This document shows, piece by piece, positions 19,470 through 29,842 of a stretch of 64,000 bases of DNA. A program made the translations under genes and the position numbers. Positions within the stretch are counted from its first letter, which is position 1, and every line of letters starts with the position of its first letter. The stretch comes from DATFRY01 sp035489015 (GTDB taxonomy: Bacteria > Myxococcota_A > Polyangia > Haliangiales > Haliangiaceae), in the NCBI GenBank assembly GCA_035489015.1, contig DATHKR010000235.1, forward strand, positions 1 to 64,000, given 5' to 3'. The notes below the pieces were generated by a model. The model had not been told where the DNA came from. It did no database searches and was given only the letters and a program-made list of their open reading frames with translations.

Positions 19470-20831
19470 TCAGGCGCGCGGCCGCCGCGGCCGACGGCGA
19501 CGCAGGACCACCACCGCGCAGCCGGCGGCGAGGAGGAGGGTCCCGGCGGTCGAGCCCGGCGTGCCGGTGGTCCGGCATCCGCACAGGTCGAGGTCCGAGT
19601 CCGCCCCGCCGGGGCACTCCGACGACGGGATACGCACCTCCTTGATCACGGTGTACGTCCGCTGGAGCGGCGTGTCGGCGGCGGCGCGGTACGCCACCGG
19701 ATCCTCATCGGCCGGGCGGGACAGATCGGCGTCGAGGACATTCGCGGTCAGGAACGCGCCGTCCCGCGTCCACCCGGCGTACGCCACCGACGCATCCGGC
19801 AGCTGGTAGCGCCCCTCGGCCGCGTAGTAGACCTTGAGCAGCGCGCGCGCGCCGACCGGCTGGCGGGCGACGCCGAGCGGCAGGCGCATGTCGGTCCCCT
19901 CGAAGGTGAACGAGAGCGGCTCGAGGCCGCTGGTGTCGAGCGCCGCCTCCGAGGTGACTCGCACGGCGCTGACCGTCCAGCCGAGCTCGAGGTAAGGGCG
20001 CAGCGCGTCGATGTCGGATGGCTGGTGGGCGTAGCCGGCCCCGTCGAGCCACACGGCCAGCTCGTCGGCGTCGGTCGCGCTGAGGACCACCACCTGGTAG
20101 CTGCCGACCGTCGTCACCCGCACGTAGTCGTCGATGGTGCCGGCGTCGGCGGCCACGCCACCGGACGGATCCGGCACCGACCAGCCGTCGCCGGACGTGT
20201 CGACCGAGGCGCAGCCGGCGCCGCCGCCGGCGCCGCCGAACTTGGGATCGTTGCACTGGTAGCCGAGCGACTCGTCCTCGATGGTGCGCTCCTCGACGTT
20301 CGCGAGCGGCGCGGTGGCGCGGGCCAGGTCCTCGAAGGTGGAGGCCGGCGCGGTCTCGATCAGCGGAGCTCGCGGGGTGACCAGGAGCAGCGCGAAGCGG
20401 GCGCCGTCGGGACCGGTCGAGAAGCGCGGCTGGACCACCCATGTGACGGTGTCGCCGAGGCGCGACTGGCAGGCGCCGCCGTCGGCCGGGCCGGCGTCGC
20501 CGATGCCCGCGTCGCCGATGCCCGCGTCGCCGGTGCTGGCGTCGCCGGTGCCCGCGTCGCCGGTGCTCGCGTCGCCGGTGCTCGCGTCGTCGAAGACCGG
20601 CCCGCCGCCGTCGCCCGGGGCCGCGTCGCGCGTCGGGGTCGGGCCGCCGTCGGCCGGGGGGCCGCATCCGACCGCGACGCCGGAGCGCTTGATGACCAGG
20701 ATCTCCTGGTCGGCCTGGATGGCTGGCGGCGGGCTGCCGATCTCGGTCACCTCGCGGCAGATCGCGCCGGCGTCGCGGGACGCCAGCGTCAGGGGGGCGA
20801 AGGCGAGGATCCACCAGGGGGCGCGCGGCAT
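19470..20831 (-). CDS. DUF2330 exported protein with MYXO-CTERM-like tail
   Basis: A 453-residue exported protein. A signal peptide (about 1-23, ending DAGA) is followed by the DUF2330 pattern: QEILVIKR near the N-terminus, VTWVVQPRFS, and DYVRVTTVGSYQVVVLSATDADELAVWL followed by a Tyr-rich segment. An Asp/Gly/Ala-rich linker with DASTG and DAGIG pentapeptides (about 80-120) interrupts the domain. The C-terminus reads CGCRTTGTPGS, a hydrophobic helix and then RRRRPRRPRA, which fits the MYXO-CTERM sorting signal of myxobacterial surface proteins. The biochemical role of DUF2330 is not known. A Shine-Dalgarno GGAGG lies 8 nt before the ATG. Confidence 0.85.
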   Translation of the reverse strand: MPRAPWWILAFAPLTLASRDAGAICREVTEIGSPPPAIQADQEILVIKRSGVAVGCGPPADGGPTPTRDAAPGDGGGPVFDDASTGDASTGDAGTGDASTGDAGIGDAGIGDAGPADGGACQSRLGDTVTWVVQPRFSTGPDGARFALLLVTPRAPLIETAPASTFEDLARATAPLANVEERTIEDESLGYQCNDPKFGGAGGGAGCASVDTSGDGWSVPDPSGGVAADAGTIDDYVRVTTVGSYQVVVLSATDADELAVWLDGAGYAHQPSDIDALRPYLELGWTVSAVRVTSEAALDTSGLEPLSFTFEGTDMRLPLGVARQPVGARALLKVYYAAEGRYQLPDASVAYAGWTRDGAFLTANVLDADLSRPADEDPVAYRAAADTPLQRTYTVIKEVRIPSSECPGGADSDLDLCGCRTTGTPGSTAGTLLLAAGCAVVVLRRRRPRRPRA

Positions 20832-20962
20832 GCGGGACCCCTCCGCACGACCCGTGCCACCAGAGGGTCGACCGCGTCCCGGCGACTTGTCGCGTGGGCG
20901 ACCCGGCCGGCGCGCGCGATTCCGGACGCCGGTGTCAGGATCCGGGCGGGGCTGGGGAGGCG

Positions 20963-20989
20963 GCGGGCCTCGCGGGCCTCGCGGGCCTC
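20963..20989. repeat. 9-bp tandem repeats in intergenic gap
   Basis: Three copies of gcgggcctc lie in the 171-bp gap between the DUF2330 gene and the stop codon of the DUF4153-like gene. The following cggggcccgg adds a short GC hairpin that might end transcription of the upstream gene, although no T-run follows. Confidence 0.6.
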
Positions 20990-21002
20990 GCGGGGCCCGG
21001 GC

Positions 21003-22775
21003 TCACGGACAGCGCGGCACCGGCGGCACCAGCAGCAGCAGCTCCAGGCGGGTGAAGACCGGGCCCGAGCGGGCCTGCTCGATCACCGCCGAGCGCGCCA
21101 CCGCATACGCCGACTCGCATCCCTGCGCGTCGATGAGCGGGGGGAGCTCGCCCAGCTGCCCGCTCTTCATCCAGGGGCCGAGCGGGCCGAGTCGCGTGCT
21201 GACCCAGCGAGCGCCGTCGCGCGAGACGACCAGCTCGTCGGCCGATGCCGACAGGGTCAGCGTCCCGATGTCCGCCGGGTGGCCGGTGCTGCTCAGGTCG
21301 AGGTCGATCACCTGGTAGCCGGCGGCGTGCGGGCCGGACGGTGCGGCCAGGTAGACCGACGCGCGCTGCTCTGGCGGGGGCGACCCGACCGAGCGGACGC
21401 CCAGGTGGTGCAGGCAGCTGGCTCCGTCCCAGCGCCACCGGCAGGCGGAGAGGTCGCCGTCCAGCACCTCGGCCAGGGCCGGCAGGCCGCCGATGTCGAC
21501 CAGCTCGCCGATCCGGCCGGCCAGCTCGTCGAACGCCGCCTCGTCGATGGCGACCGTCTCGTCAGGCTGCTCGGCCCGGACCAGGCGCTCCGACACGCCG
21601 GCCTGGTCGAGCCCTCGCTCGAGCCGGGCGGACTGCGAGCGGATCGACAGAGACACCACGGAGAGCGGCCCGACCGCGGCGATGATCGCGGCGGCGGCGG
21701 TCATCGCCGGCACCTCCCAGGTCAGCGGGCGGCGGCGGCGAGTCCAGCGCAGGGTGCCCCACAGGGCGAGCAGGCCGAGGCAGCCGAGCGCGTACATCCG
21801 GCCGGCGCGCGGCGGGGTCAGGCCGTGCTGGTCGATCCGCACCCACAGCGCCCACGCCGCGAGCGGCAAGAGCGCGAGCAGCACCGCGGTGAACCCGCGC
21901 GACACCCGCACCGACGCGGCCGCGGTCCACGGGTGAGGGTCGGCCGGCGACAGCACCCGCTCCTCGCGCACCGCGACCAGCGACTCGATGACCAGGGTCG
22001 AGGCGAAGCCGATCGCGCCGGCCGCGATGATGAGCGGCGAGACCAGGTTGACCGGCAGCTCGCCGAGCGCGAGCACCCACAGCTCGTACACGGCCAGGAT
22101 GGCCAGCATGGCGACCAGGAACGGCGCCGCCACCCGGGCGATGAGCCGGCGCCACACCTCCGGGACCCGGCCGGGCGCGCCGCTGGCGACCAGGCGGCCG
22201 AGGTAGGCGATGGCGCACAGGCCCGCGATGAGCGCGCCGAGGTCCATGCCGAAGCGCTCGAGCCGCAGGCGGAACAGCGTCTGCACCGACATGACCAGCA
22301 CCGCGGCGGCCGCGATCGCCAGGCCGCCGAGCAGCCCCGACGAGGTGGTCTCCTCGGTGAAGCGCCGCACGAAGTCGGCGAAGCGGACCAGGCGCTCGCC
22401 GCGCGGCGACCCGGCCGCCACCGCGACGAACGGCAGCATGGTGGCGGCGAGCAGCGACAGCCCGAACCGCCAGGCGTACGCCTCGTCGAGGTCGGCGCCG
22501 CTCATCGCGATCGCGGTCGCGGCGACCGCGCCGGCGCCGGCCAGGACCAGGGCGGGCCGGGCCAGGATCCGGCGCGAGCGGCGCAGCAGGGTGGCGGCGA
22601 ACAGGAGCGGCACGGCCAGGATCGCCGCGAACAGCACCCGGCCGACCATCTCGTTCTGCGGCGACGCCACCTGACACCAGATCGCGACCACGGCGACTGC
22701 GATCGCGCTGCTCTCGAGCGGGAGCGCGGCAAAGGCTGCGCGGACGTGGTGGCGAATGCGGGGCGTCCAGGCCAT
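21003..22775 (-). CDS. DUF4153-like polytopic membrane protein
   Basis: A 590-residue integral membrane protein. About twelve hydrophobic spans cover residues 15-370 (AIAVAVVAIWCQV, VLFAAILAVPLLFAATLL, FGLSLLAATMLPFVAVAA and others), followed by a soluble C-terminal domain of about 190 residues with two cysteines (DLSACRWRW, ASCLHHLG). The arrangement of spans and the ERLVRFADFVRRF and LGELPVNLVSPLIIAAGAIGF segments resemble DUF4153 proteins, whose function is unknown. The frame stays open upstream to 24668 but runs antisense through other genes; the ATG at 22775 has a Shine-Dalgarno GGAG 5 nt away and begins just before the first span. It is divergent from the GIDE-like gene. Confidence 0.8.
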   Translation of the reverse strand: MAWTPRIRHHVRAAFAALPLESSAIAVAVVAIWCQVASPQNEMVGRVLFAAILAVPLLFAATLLRRSRRILARPALVLAGAGAVAATAIAMSGADLDEAYAWRFGLSLLAATMLPFVAVAAGSPRGERLVRFADFVRRFTEETTSSGLLGGLAIAAAAVLVMSVQTLFRLRLERFGMDLGALIAGLCAIAYLGRLVASGAPGRVPEVWRRLIARVAAPFLVAMLAILAVYELWVLALGELPVNLVSPLIIAAGAIGFASTLVIESLVAVREERVLSPADPHPWTAAASVRVSRGFTAVLLALLPLAAWALWVRIDQHGLTPPRAGRMYALGCLGLLALWGTLRWTRRRRPLTWEVPAMTAAAAIIAAVGPLSVVSLSIRSQSARLERGLDQAGVSERLVRAEQPDETVAIDEAAFDELAGRIGELVDIGGLPALAEVLDGDLSACRWRWDGASCLHHLGVRSVGSPPPEQRASVYLAAPSGPHAAGYQVIDLDLSSTGHPADIGTLTLSASADELVVSRDGARWVSTRLGPLGPWMKSGQLGELPPLIDAQGCESAYAVARSAVIEQARSGPVFTRLELLLLVPPVPRCP

Positions 22776-22919
22776 TTCCGCTCCAACGCGGGGCCCGGGG
22801 GGCGTATTCCGGCGAGCCGAGCTCCGACCCGCGGTCGCCGGCGGGTGACCCCCCGGCGGCTGCCCGCCGCGCGGCCCCTGCGCTATCGTCGATCCATCTC
22901 CGTCGAGTCGCGAACCACC

Positions 22920-23525
22920 ATGGTGCTGCGCATCCTCTGGCACCTCGATCGCCACCCGATCGCGCGCTTCCCGGTCGGCCGCGGCGGCGCCGTCGCGGGG
23001 GTGGTCGCCGACGGGACTCGCTCCTCGCCCGCGCTGCGCGGCCCGCTGACCGGCCGGCCGTGCGCCGCGTACCAGCTCCTCATCTGGGCGATGATGGGCC
23101 CGACCCCGGTCGATACCCCGGTCGTGTTCGAGAACTGCTGCGCCCCGTTCGAGATCGACGACGGATCCGGCCTGGTCCGGGTCGCGCCGCGCGCCGCCGA
23201 GCTGGCGCTGTCCTACCGGCGCATCGCCAGCGGCACCCCCGGCGTCGATCTCCCCTCGGACCTCATCCCGGCGCTGACCCGGAGCGGCTTCGCCGGGCCG
23301 TGGGGCCGCTACGGCTTCGAGGAGCGCAGCCTCCTGCCCGGCGACTGGGTCGTGGTGTGCGGCACCGGCGCCCTCGAGCCGGATCCGCGGGCGCCAGGCG
23401 ACCCCGGCTACCGCGAGGGAGCGCCCAGCCGCCTGGTGCTCGGCGCGTCGCCGGCGTTCCCGCTGGCCATCAGCAACGATGCGTCGCTGCGGGTCCAGCC
23501 CCGCCAGACCGTCCGGCTGGTCTGA
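22920..23525 (+). CDS. GIDE-domain-like hypothetical protein
   Basis: A 201-residue soluble protein of uncertain function. The order of segments (RFPVGRGG, then PLTGRPCAAYQLL, then FEIDDGSGLVRVAPRAAEL, a GDWVVVCGTG strand and FPLAISNDASL at the end) resembles the GIDE domain found in mitochondrial MULAN-type E3 ligases and in many bacterial proteins of unknown role. No RING domain or membrane span is present. It is divergent from the DUF4153-like gene and convergent with the deaminase gene. The assignment rests on pattern recognition only. Confidence 0.6.
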   Translation: MVLRILWHLDRHPIARFPVGRGGAVAGVVADGTRSSPALRGPLTGRPCAAYQLLIWAMMGPTPVDTPVVFENCCAPFEIDDGSGLVRVAPRAAELALSYRRIASGTPGVDLPSDLIPALTRSGFAGPWGRYGFEERSLLPGDWVVVCGTGALEPDPRAPGDPGYREGAPSRLVLGASPAFPLAISNDASLRVQPRQTVRLV

Positions 23526-23542
23526 GATGACAGCCGGCCGCT

Positions 23543-24868
23543 CTACCGCTGCATCCGGGCAAACACCCGCCCGGCCCGCTCGCGCGCCTCGGCCACGATC
23601 GCCGCGCGGTCGGCGGTCAACAGGCGCCGGTCGCGCACCACCACCCGGCCGTCGACCACCACGTTGACCACGTCGGTCGACCGGCACGCATACACCACCG
23701 CCGCGTACGGGTCCGCGGTTGGCACCACGTGCGCGCCGCCCAGCTCGACCGCGATGACGTCGGCCCGCTTGCCGACCTCGAGCGAGCCGATCTCCGCCTC
23801 CAGCCCGAGCGCGGCCGCGCCGCCCATGGTCGCCATCCGCACCACCTCGGACGCCGGCATCGCGCGCGGGCCGCAGCGCGGCTTGTGCACCAGCGCGGCC
23901 AGCCGCATCTCGAGGAAGCCGTCGAGGTTGTTGTTGCATGGCGCGCCGTCGGCGCCGAGGCTGACCGCGACCCCCTCGGCCATGAGCTCCGGCACCGGCG
24001 CGATGCCGGAGCCGAGCTTCAGGTTCGACGACGGGCAGTGGAGCAGGTGAGTGCCGGTCTCGCGCAGGACCCCGCGCTCGGCGTCGGTCAGCCACACGCA
24101 GTGGGCCAGGCCGACGTCGCGACCGCTCAGCCCGAGCCGGTGCAGGTGGACCACGTTGTCCGCGCCGCGCAGCCGCACCACCTCGGCCACCTCGCGCCGG
24201 TTCTCGCTGGCGTGGGTGTGGATCCGCACCCCGGCGGCGCGCGCGGCGCGCGCGGTCTCGCGCAGCAGATCGTCGGTGCAGGACAGGACGAACCGCGGCG
24301 CGTAGGCGTAGCGCAGCCGGCCGCCGTCGCGCCCGTGCCAGTCGCGGACCAGCCGGGCCGACTCGGCCAGCGAATCGGCGGTGGTCTCGCGCAGGCCGGC
24401 CGGACAGCCGGGGTCGTCCATCATCGCCTTGCCGATGGTCGCGCGCAGGCCGGTGTCGCGCGCCGCCTCGAACAGCGCGTCGGTGTGGCGCACCGTGCCC
24501 ATGTCGAGGACAGCGGTGGTGCCGCCGGTCAGGAGCTCGAGGCAGGCCAGCCGGGCCGACGCGGCCACGTCGCCGCGGTCGAGCGCCGCCTCGTACGGCC
24601 ACACCACCGCGCCGAGCCAGTCGAGCAGCTCGAGGTTCTCGGCCCGTCCTCGGGCCAGGGTCTGGCACATGTGCACGTGCGACTGGACCAGCCCGGGCAT
24701 GACCACGCAGCCGGTCGCGTCGAGGATCTGGTAGTCGTCGGTCTGCGGCGTGTACGAGCCGCCGACCTGGACCAGGACGCCGTCGCGGCAGGCCACGTCC
24801 CCGTGCGAGACGCTCGATCCGGCGTCGATGGTGAGGATCGTGCCCCCACGCAGGATGACCTCGCCCAT
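23543..24868 (-). CDS. amidohydrolase, adenosine/5'-deoxyadenosine-type deaminase
   Basis: A 441-residue metal-dependent hydrolase of the amidohydrolase superfamily, close in pattern to MtaD/SAH deaminase and 5'-deoxyadenosine deaminase. Metal ligands and catalytic residues are visible: HVHMCQ early, HTHASE in the middle, GLAHCV and GADGAPCNNN in the C-terminal half, with the composite N/C-terminal sandwich domain (ILRGGTILTID and VIAVELGGAHV). It probably deaminates a purine nucleoside or a 5'-modified adenosine in the cytoplasm, which fits its place as the last gene of the nucleoside-salvage run, 10 bp after cdd. A GTG at 24877 could also start it; the ATG at 24868 has GAGG 8 nt upstream. 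Substrate choice is inference. Confidence 0.85.
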   Translation of the reverse strand: MGEVILRGGTILTIDAGSSVSHGDVACRDGVLVQVGGSYTPQTDDYQILDATGCVVMPGLVQSHVHMCQTLARGRAENLELLDWLGAVVWPYEAALDRGDVAASARLACLELLTGGTTAVLDMGTVRHTDALFEAARDTGLRATIGKAMMDDPGCPAGLRETTADSLAESARLVRDWHGRDGGRLRYAYAPRFVLSCTDDLLRETARAARAAGVRIHTHASENRREVAEVVRLRGADNVVHLHRLGLSGRDVGLAHCVWLTDAERGVLRETGTHLLHCPSSNLKLGSGIAPVPELMAEGVAVSLGADGAPCNNNLDGFLEMRLAALVHKPRCGPRAMPASEVVRMATMGGAAALGLEAEIGSLEVGKRADVIAVELGGAHVVPTADPYAAVVYACRSTDVVNVVVDGRVVVRDRRLLTADRAAIVAEARERAGRVFARMQR

Positions 24869-24878
24869 GACCGGCACC

Positions 24879-25328
24879 TCAGCCGCCCGCGCCGCTCGTG
24901 CCGCTCGTGCTACCGGGGCCGCCCGGGCGCGTGGTCAGCTGCTCGCGGCGAAACCCGTGCGGCAAGAGATCGACCAGGCTGAGCTCGCGCCGCTCGCCGG
25001 CCGGGTTGACCAGGATGATGCGCATCGCCGCCGGGTCGCCGGCGAACTCGCTCAGGGTCTGCAGGCACATCCCGCACGGCGCGGCCGGCGGCGAGCTGTC
25101 GGTTGCCACCACCACCGCGTCGAGCACCCGCGCCCCGGCGAACACCGCGCGCGCCACCGCGCTCCGCTCCGCGCACAGCGCCAGCCCGTACGACGAGTTC
25201 TCCACGTTGGCGCCCTCGTGCACGGCGCCGCCGGCCGACAGGGCGCAGCCGACCGGATAGCGCGAGTAGGGCGCGTAGGCCCGCTTCTGCGCCTCCAGCG
25301 CGCGGGCGACCAGGTCGTCCACCTTCAT
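24879..25328 (-). CDS. cdd: cytidine deaminase
   Basis: A 149-residue cytidine/deoxycytidine deaminase that releases ammonia to give uridine or deoxyuridine. The zinc site is complete: CAERSA with the proton-shuttle Glu, and PCGMC with the two other cysteines. YPVGCALS and NVENSSYGL form the ribose-binding part. A Ser/Gly-rich tail of about 15 residues is extra. Its ATG overlaps the stop codon of the upstream phosphorylase gene (ATGA), so the two are translationally coupled. The product feeds the pyrimidine phosphorylase encoded two genes upstream. Confidence 0.96.
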   Translation of the reverse strand: MKVDDLVARALEAQKRAYAPYSRYPVGCALSAGGAVHEGANVENSSYGLALCAERSAVARAVFAGARVLDAVVVATDSSPPAAPCGMCLQTLSEFAGDPAAMRIILVNPAGERRELSLVDLLPHGFRREQLTTRPGGPGSTSGTSGAGG

Positions 25329-26235
25329 CGCGCGTCCCCCGCGCGGCCCAGCCGCTCCAGGATCCCGTCGAGCAGCGCCTCGAACTGGCCGCGCACGCGA
25401 TCGGCCGTCTCGGTCACCTCCTCGTGCGACAGCGGCGACCCTTCGCCCAGCCCGGCCGCCCAGTTGGTGATGCACGAGATCGCCAGCACGCTCGCGCCCA
25501 TGTGCACCGCCGCGATCACCTCCGGCACCGTCGACATCCCGGTCGAGTCGGCGCCCAGGATCCCGAGCATGCGCACCTCGGCGGGCGTCTCGTAGGCCGG
25601 CCCGCTCGAGCCGGCGTAGACGCCCTCGGCCAGCTCGACCCCGGCCGCGCGCGCCGCGTCGCGGGCCAGCTCGCGCAGCGCCTCCGGGTAGGCCCGGGTC
25701 ATGTCCGGGAAGCGCGGCCCGACCCGGTCGTCGTTGACCCCGCGCAGCGGGTGATCCGGGAACAGGTTGATGTGGTCGCGGATCAGCATGAGCGTGCCGG
25801 GCCCGTGGCGCAGGCCGCCGGCCGCGTTGGTCACCACCAGGGTGCGCGCACCCAGCGCCACCAGCACGCGGGCCGGAAACGCCACCTGCGCCGCGGTGTG
25901 CCCCTCGTAGAAGTGGACGCGGCCCTGCAGCGCGGCGCAGGCGACGTCGCCGCGCTGGCCGATCACCAGCCGGCCGGCGTGGCCCGGCACGGTCGACGCC
26001 GCGAAGCCGGGGATCTCGGCGTACGGGATCCTGGTCGCGTTCTCCAGCCGATCGGCGAACGAGCCCAGCCCGCTGCCCAGGATCAGCCCGACCGACGGCC
26101 GCACGCCCGGCGCGCGCTCGCGGATCACCGCCACCGCGGCGGCCAGCGCGTCAGACAGCGGCGGCTCGCCGCCGGCCGGCGCGCCCGCGCCCCACATGCT
26201 CGACGGGTGCCTGCGCCGCCGCTCCTTGTCGCCGC

Positions 26236-26239
<4 letters not shown>
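25325..26239 (-). CDS. punA: purine nucleoside phosphorylase (trimeric type)
   Basis: A 304-residue purine nucleoside phosphorylase of the trimeric (PNP/MTAP, family 2) type. It splits (deoxy)inosine and (deoxy)guanosine with phosphate into base and (deoxy)ribose-1-phosphate. Phosphate-binding segments GSGLGSFAD and GRVHFYEGH, VTNAAGGLR, the loop NLFPDHPLRG and the base-site region PAYETPAEVRMLGILGADSTGMSTVPE are all present, with the Asn of SCITNWAAG. The first about 30 residues, rich in Arg and Gly, are not part of the fold, so an internal ATG at 26197 is a possible start. The chosen ATG overlaps the deoA stop by 4 bp. Confidence 0.95.
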
Positions 26240-27564
<1,325 letters not shown>

Positions 27565-27580
27565 GGACGTCTCCGTCGAG

Positions 27581-28756
27581 CTAGCGGAGCTCGGGCAGGA
27601 AGCTGTGGCCGTTGCTCGGCGGGGCGACCTGGAAGATGTCAGCGATGGTCGCGCCGACGTCGGCGAAGCTGTCGCGGGTGCCGAGGTCGACCCCGGCGGC
27701 CGCGGCCGGCCCGAACGCGAGCAGCGGCACGTACTCGCGGGTGTGGTCGGAGCCGGGGAAGGTGGGATCGTTGCCGTGGTCGGCGGTGATGAGGACCAGG
27801 TCGCGGCCCGGGTCGATCATCCTCTCCATCGCGGCCAGCTCGGCGTCGAACTCGCGCAGGCACGCGTAGTAGCCGGCCGGATCGCGCCGGTGGCCGTACA
27901 GCGTGTCGAAGTCGACCAGGTTGACGAACACCAGGCCGCGGTCGACCCGGCCCAGCACCTCGCGGGTGTGCTTCATCCCGTCCAGGTTGCCCTCGGTGTG
28001 GATGTCCTCGCTGATGCCGCGCCCGCAGTAGATGTCGGGGATCTTGCCGATCCCGATCACCGGCCAGCCGCCCTCGTGCAGGCGGTCGAGCACGGTCGGC
28101 TCGGGCGGCGGCATCGCGAAGTCGCGCCGGTTGTAGGTCCGCTTGTATTCGCCCGGGCGCGGCCCGACGAACGGCCGCGCGATGACCCGGCCGACCCCGT
28201 ACGGGTCGAGGATGTCGCGCGCGATGCGGCAGATCTCGTACAGCTCGGCGATCGGCACCACGTCCTCGTGCGCGGCGATCTGGAAGACCGAGTCGGCCGA
28301 GGTGTAGACGATGAGGTCGCCGGTGGCCACGTGCTGCGCGCCCAGCGTCTCGATGATCTCGGTGCCCGACGCGGGCACGTTGCCGAGCACGCCGCGCCCG
28401 GTGCGCTGGCGGAACGGGGCCAGGATCTCCTCGGGGAACCCGTCCGGGAAGGTGCGGAACGGCTGGTCGATGCGCAGCCCGGCCAGCTCCCAGTGCCCGG
28501 TGGCGGTGTCCTTGCCGGCGGAGAGCTCGGCGCACTTGCCGAACGCGCCGCGCGGCGCCCGCGCCGGCTTCATCCCGCGCAGCGGCAGGATGTTGCCGAG
28601 CCCGAGCCCGGCCAGGGTCGGCAGGTCGGCGCCGCCGGCCGCCTCGGCCACGTGCCCGAGGGTGCTGGAGCCGGCGTCGCCATAGCGATCCGCGTCCGGC
28701 GCCGCGCCGGCGCCGACGGAGTCCATCACGAGGAGGATGACGCGCTCGATGGCCAT
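27581..28756 (-). CDS. deoB: phosphopentomutase
   Basis: A 391-residue phosphopentomutase that moves phosphate between C1 and C5 of ribose or deoxyribose, linking the phosphorylases to the aldolase and to ribose-5-phosphate. It belongs to the alkaline-phosphatase-like fold: the N-terminal metal site is in VILLVMDSVGAGAAPDADRYGD and the C-terminal one in LITADHGNDPTFPGSDHTREYVPLL. GSSTLGHV holds the phosphorylated-Thr region of the family. Length matches the family norm. It lies 30 bp after deoC. Confidence 0.97.
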   Translation of the reverse strand: MAIERVILLVMDSVGAGAAPDADRYGDAGSSTLGHVAEAAGGADLPTLAGLGLGNILPLRGMKPARAPRGAFGKCAELSAGKDTATGHWELAGLRIDQPFRTFPDGFPEEILAPFRQRTGRGVLGNVPASGTEIIETLGAQHVATGDLIVYTSADSVFQIAAHEDVVPIAELYEICRIARDILDPYGVGRVIARPFVGPRPGEYKRTYNRRDFAMPPPEPTVLDRLHEGGWPVIGIGKIPDIYCGRGISEDIHTEGNLDGMKHTREVLGRVDRGLVFVNLVDFDTLYGHRRDPAGYYACLREFDAELAAMERMIDPGRDLVLITADHGNDPTFPGSDHTREYVPLLAFGPAAAAGVDLGTRDSFADVGATIADIFQVAPPSNGHSFLPELR

Positions 28757-28786
28757 GAAACCCAGTTTCTTACCACGAGAACTGGC

Positions 28787-29767
<981 letters not shown>

Positions 29768-29798
29768 GAGCGCCGGGATAGTAACCGCCAAGGCTCCC

Positions 29799-29835
29799 GC
29801 TTGGCCAAGCGTCAGGGCACCCCAGGGCGCCCTGC
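29799..29835. promoter_or_regulatory. palindromes between kinase and deoC
   Basis: The 75-bp gap holds a perfect 12-bp palindrome, GCTTGGCCAAGC (29799-29810), and a GC hairpin built around AGGGCGCCCT (about 29825-29834). On the minus strand the first lies about 30 bp before the deoC start and is followed by TACTAT. It may be an operator, an attenuator or an internal promoter that lets the deo genes be induced separately. Confidence 0.4.
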
Positions 29836-29842
29836 CGGCATT

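Noticed and set aside
21003..24668. A single 1221-codon minus-strand gene covering the membrane protein and the deaminase region
   Set aside because: The upstream two fifths are a wrong-frame reading of the deaminase gene and the antisense of the GIDE-like gene. The ATG at 22775 with its own Shine-Dalgarno starts the membrane protein.
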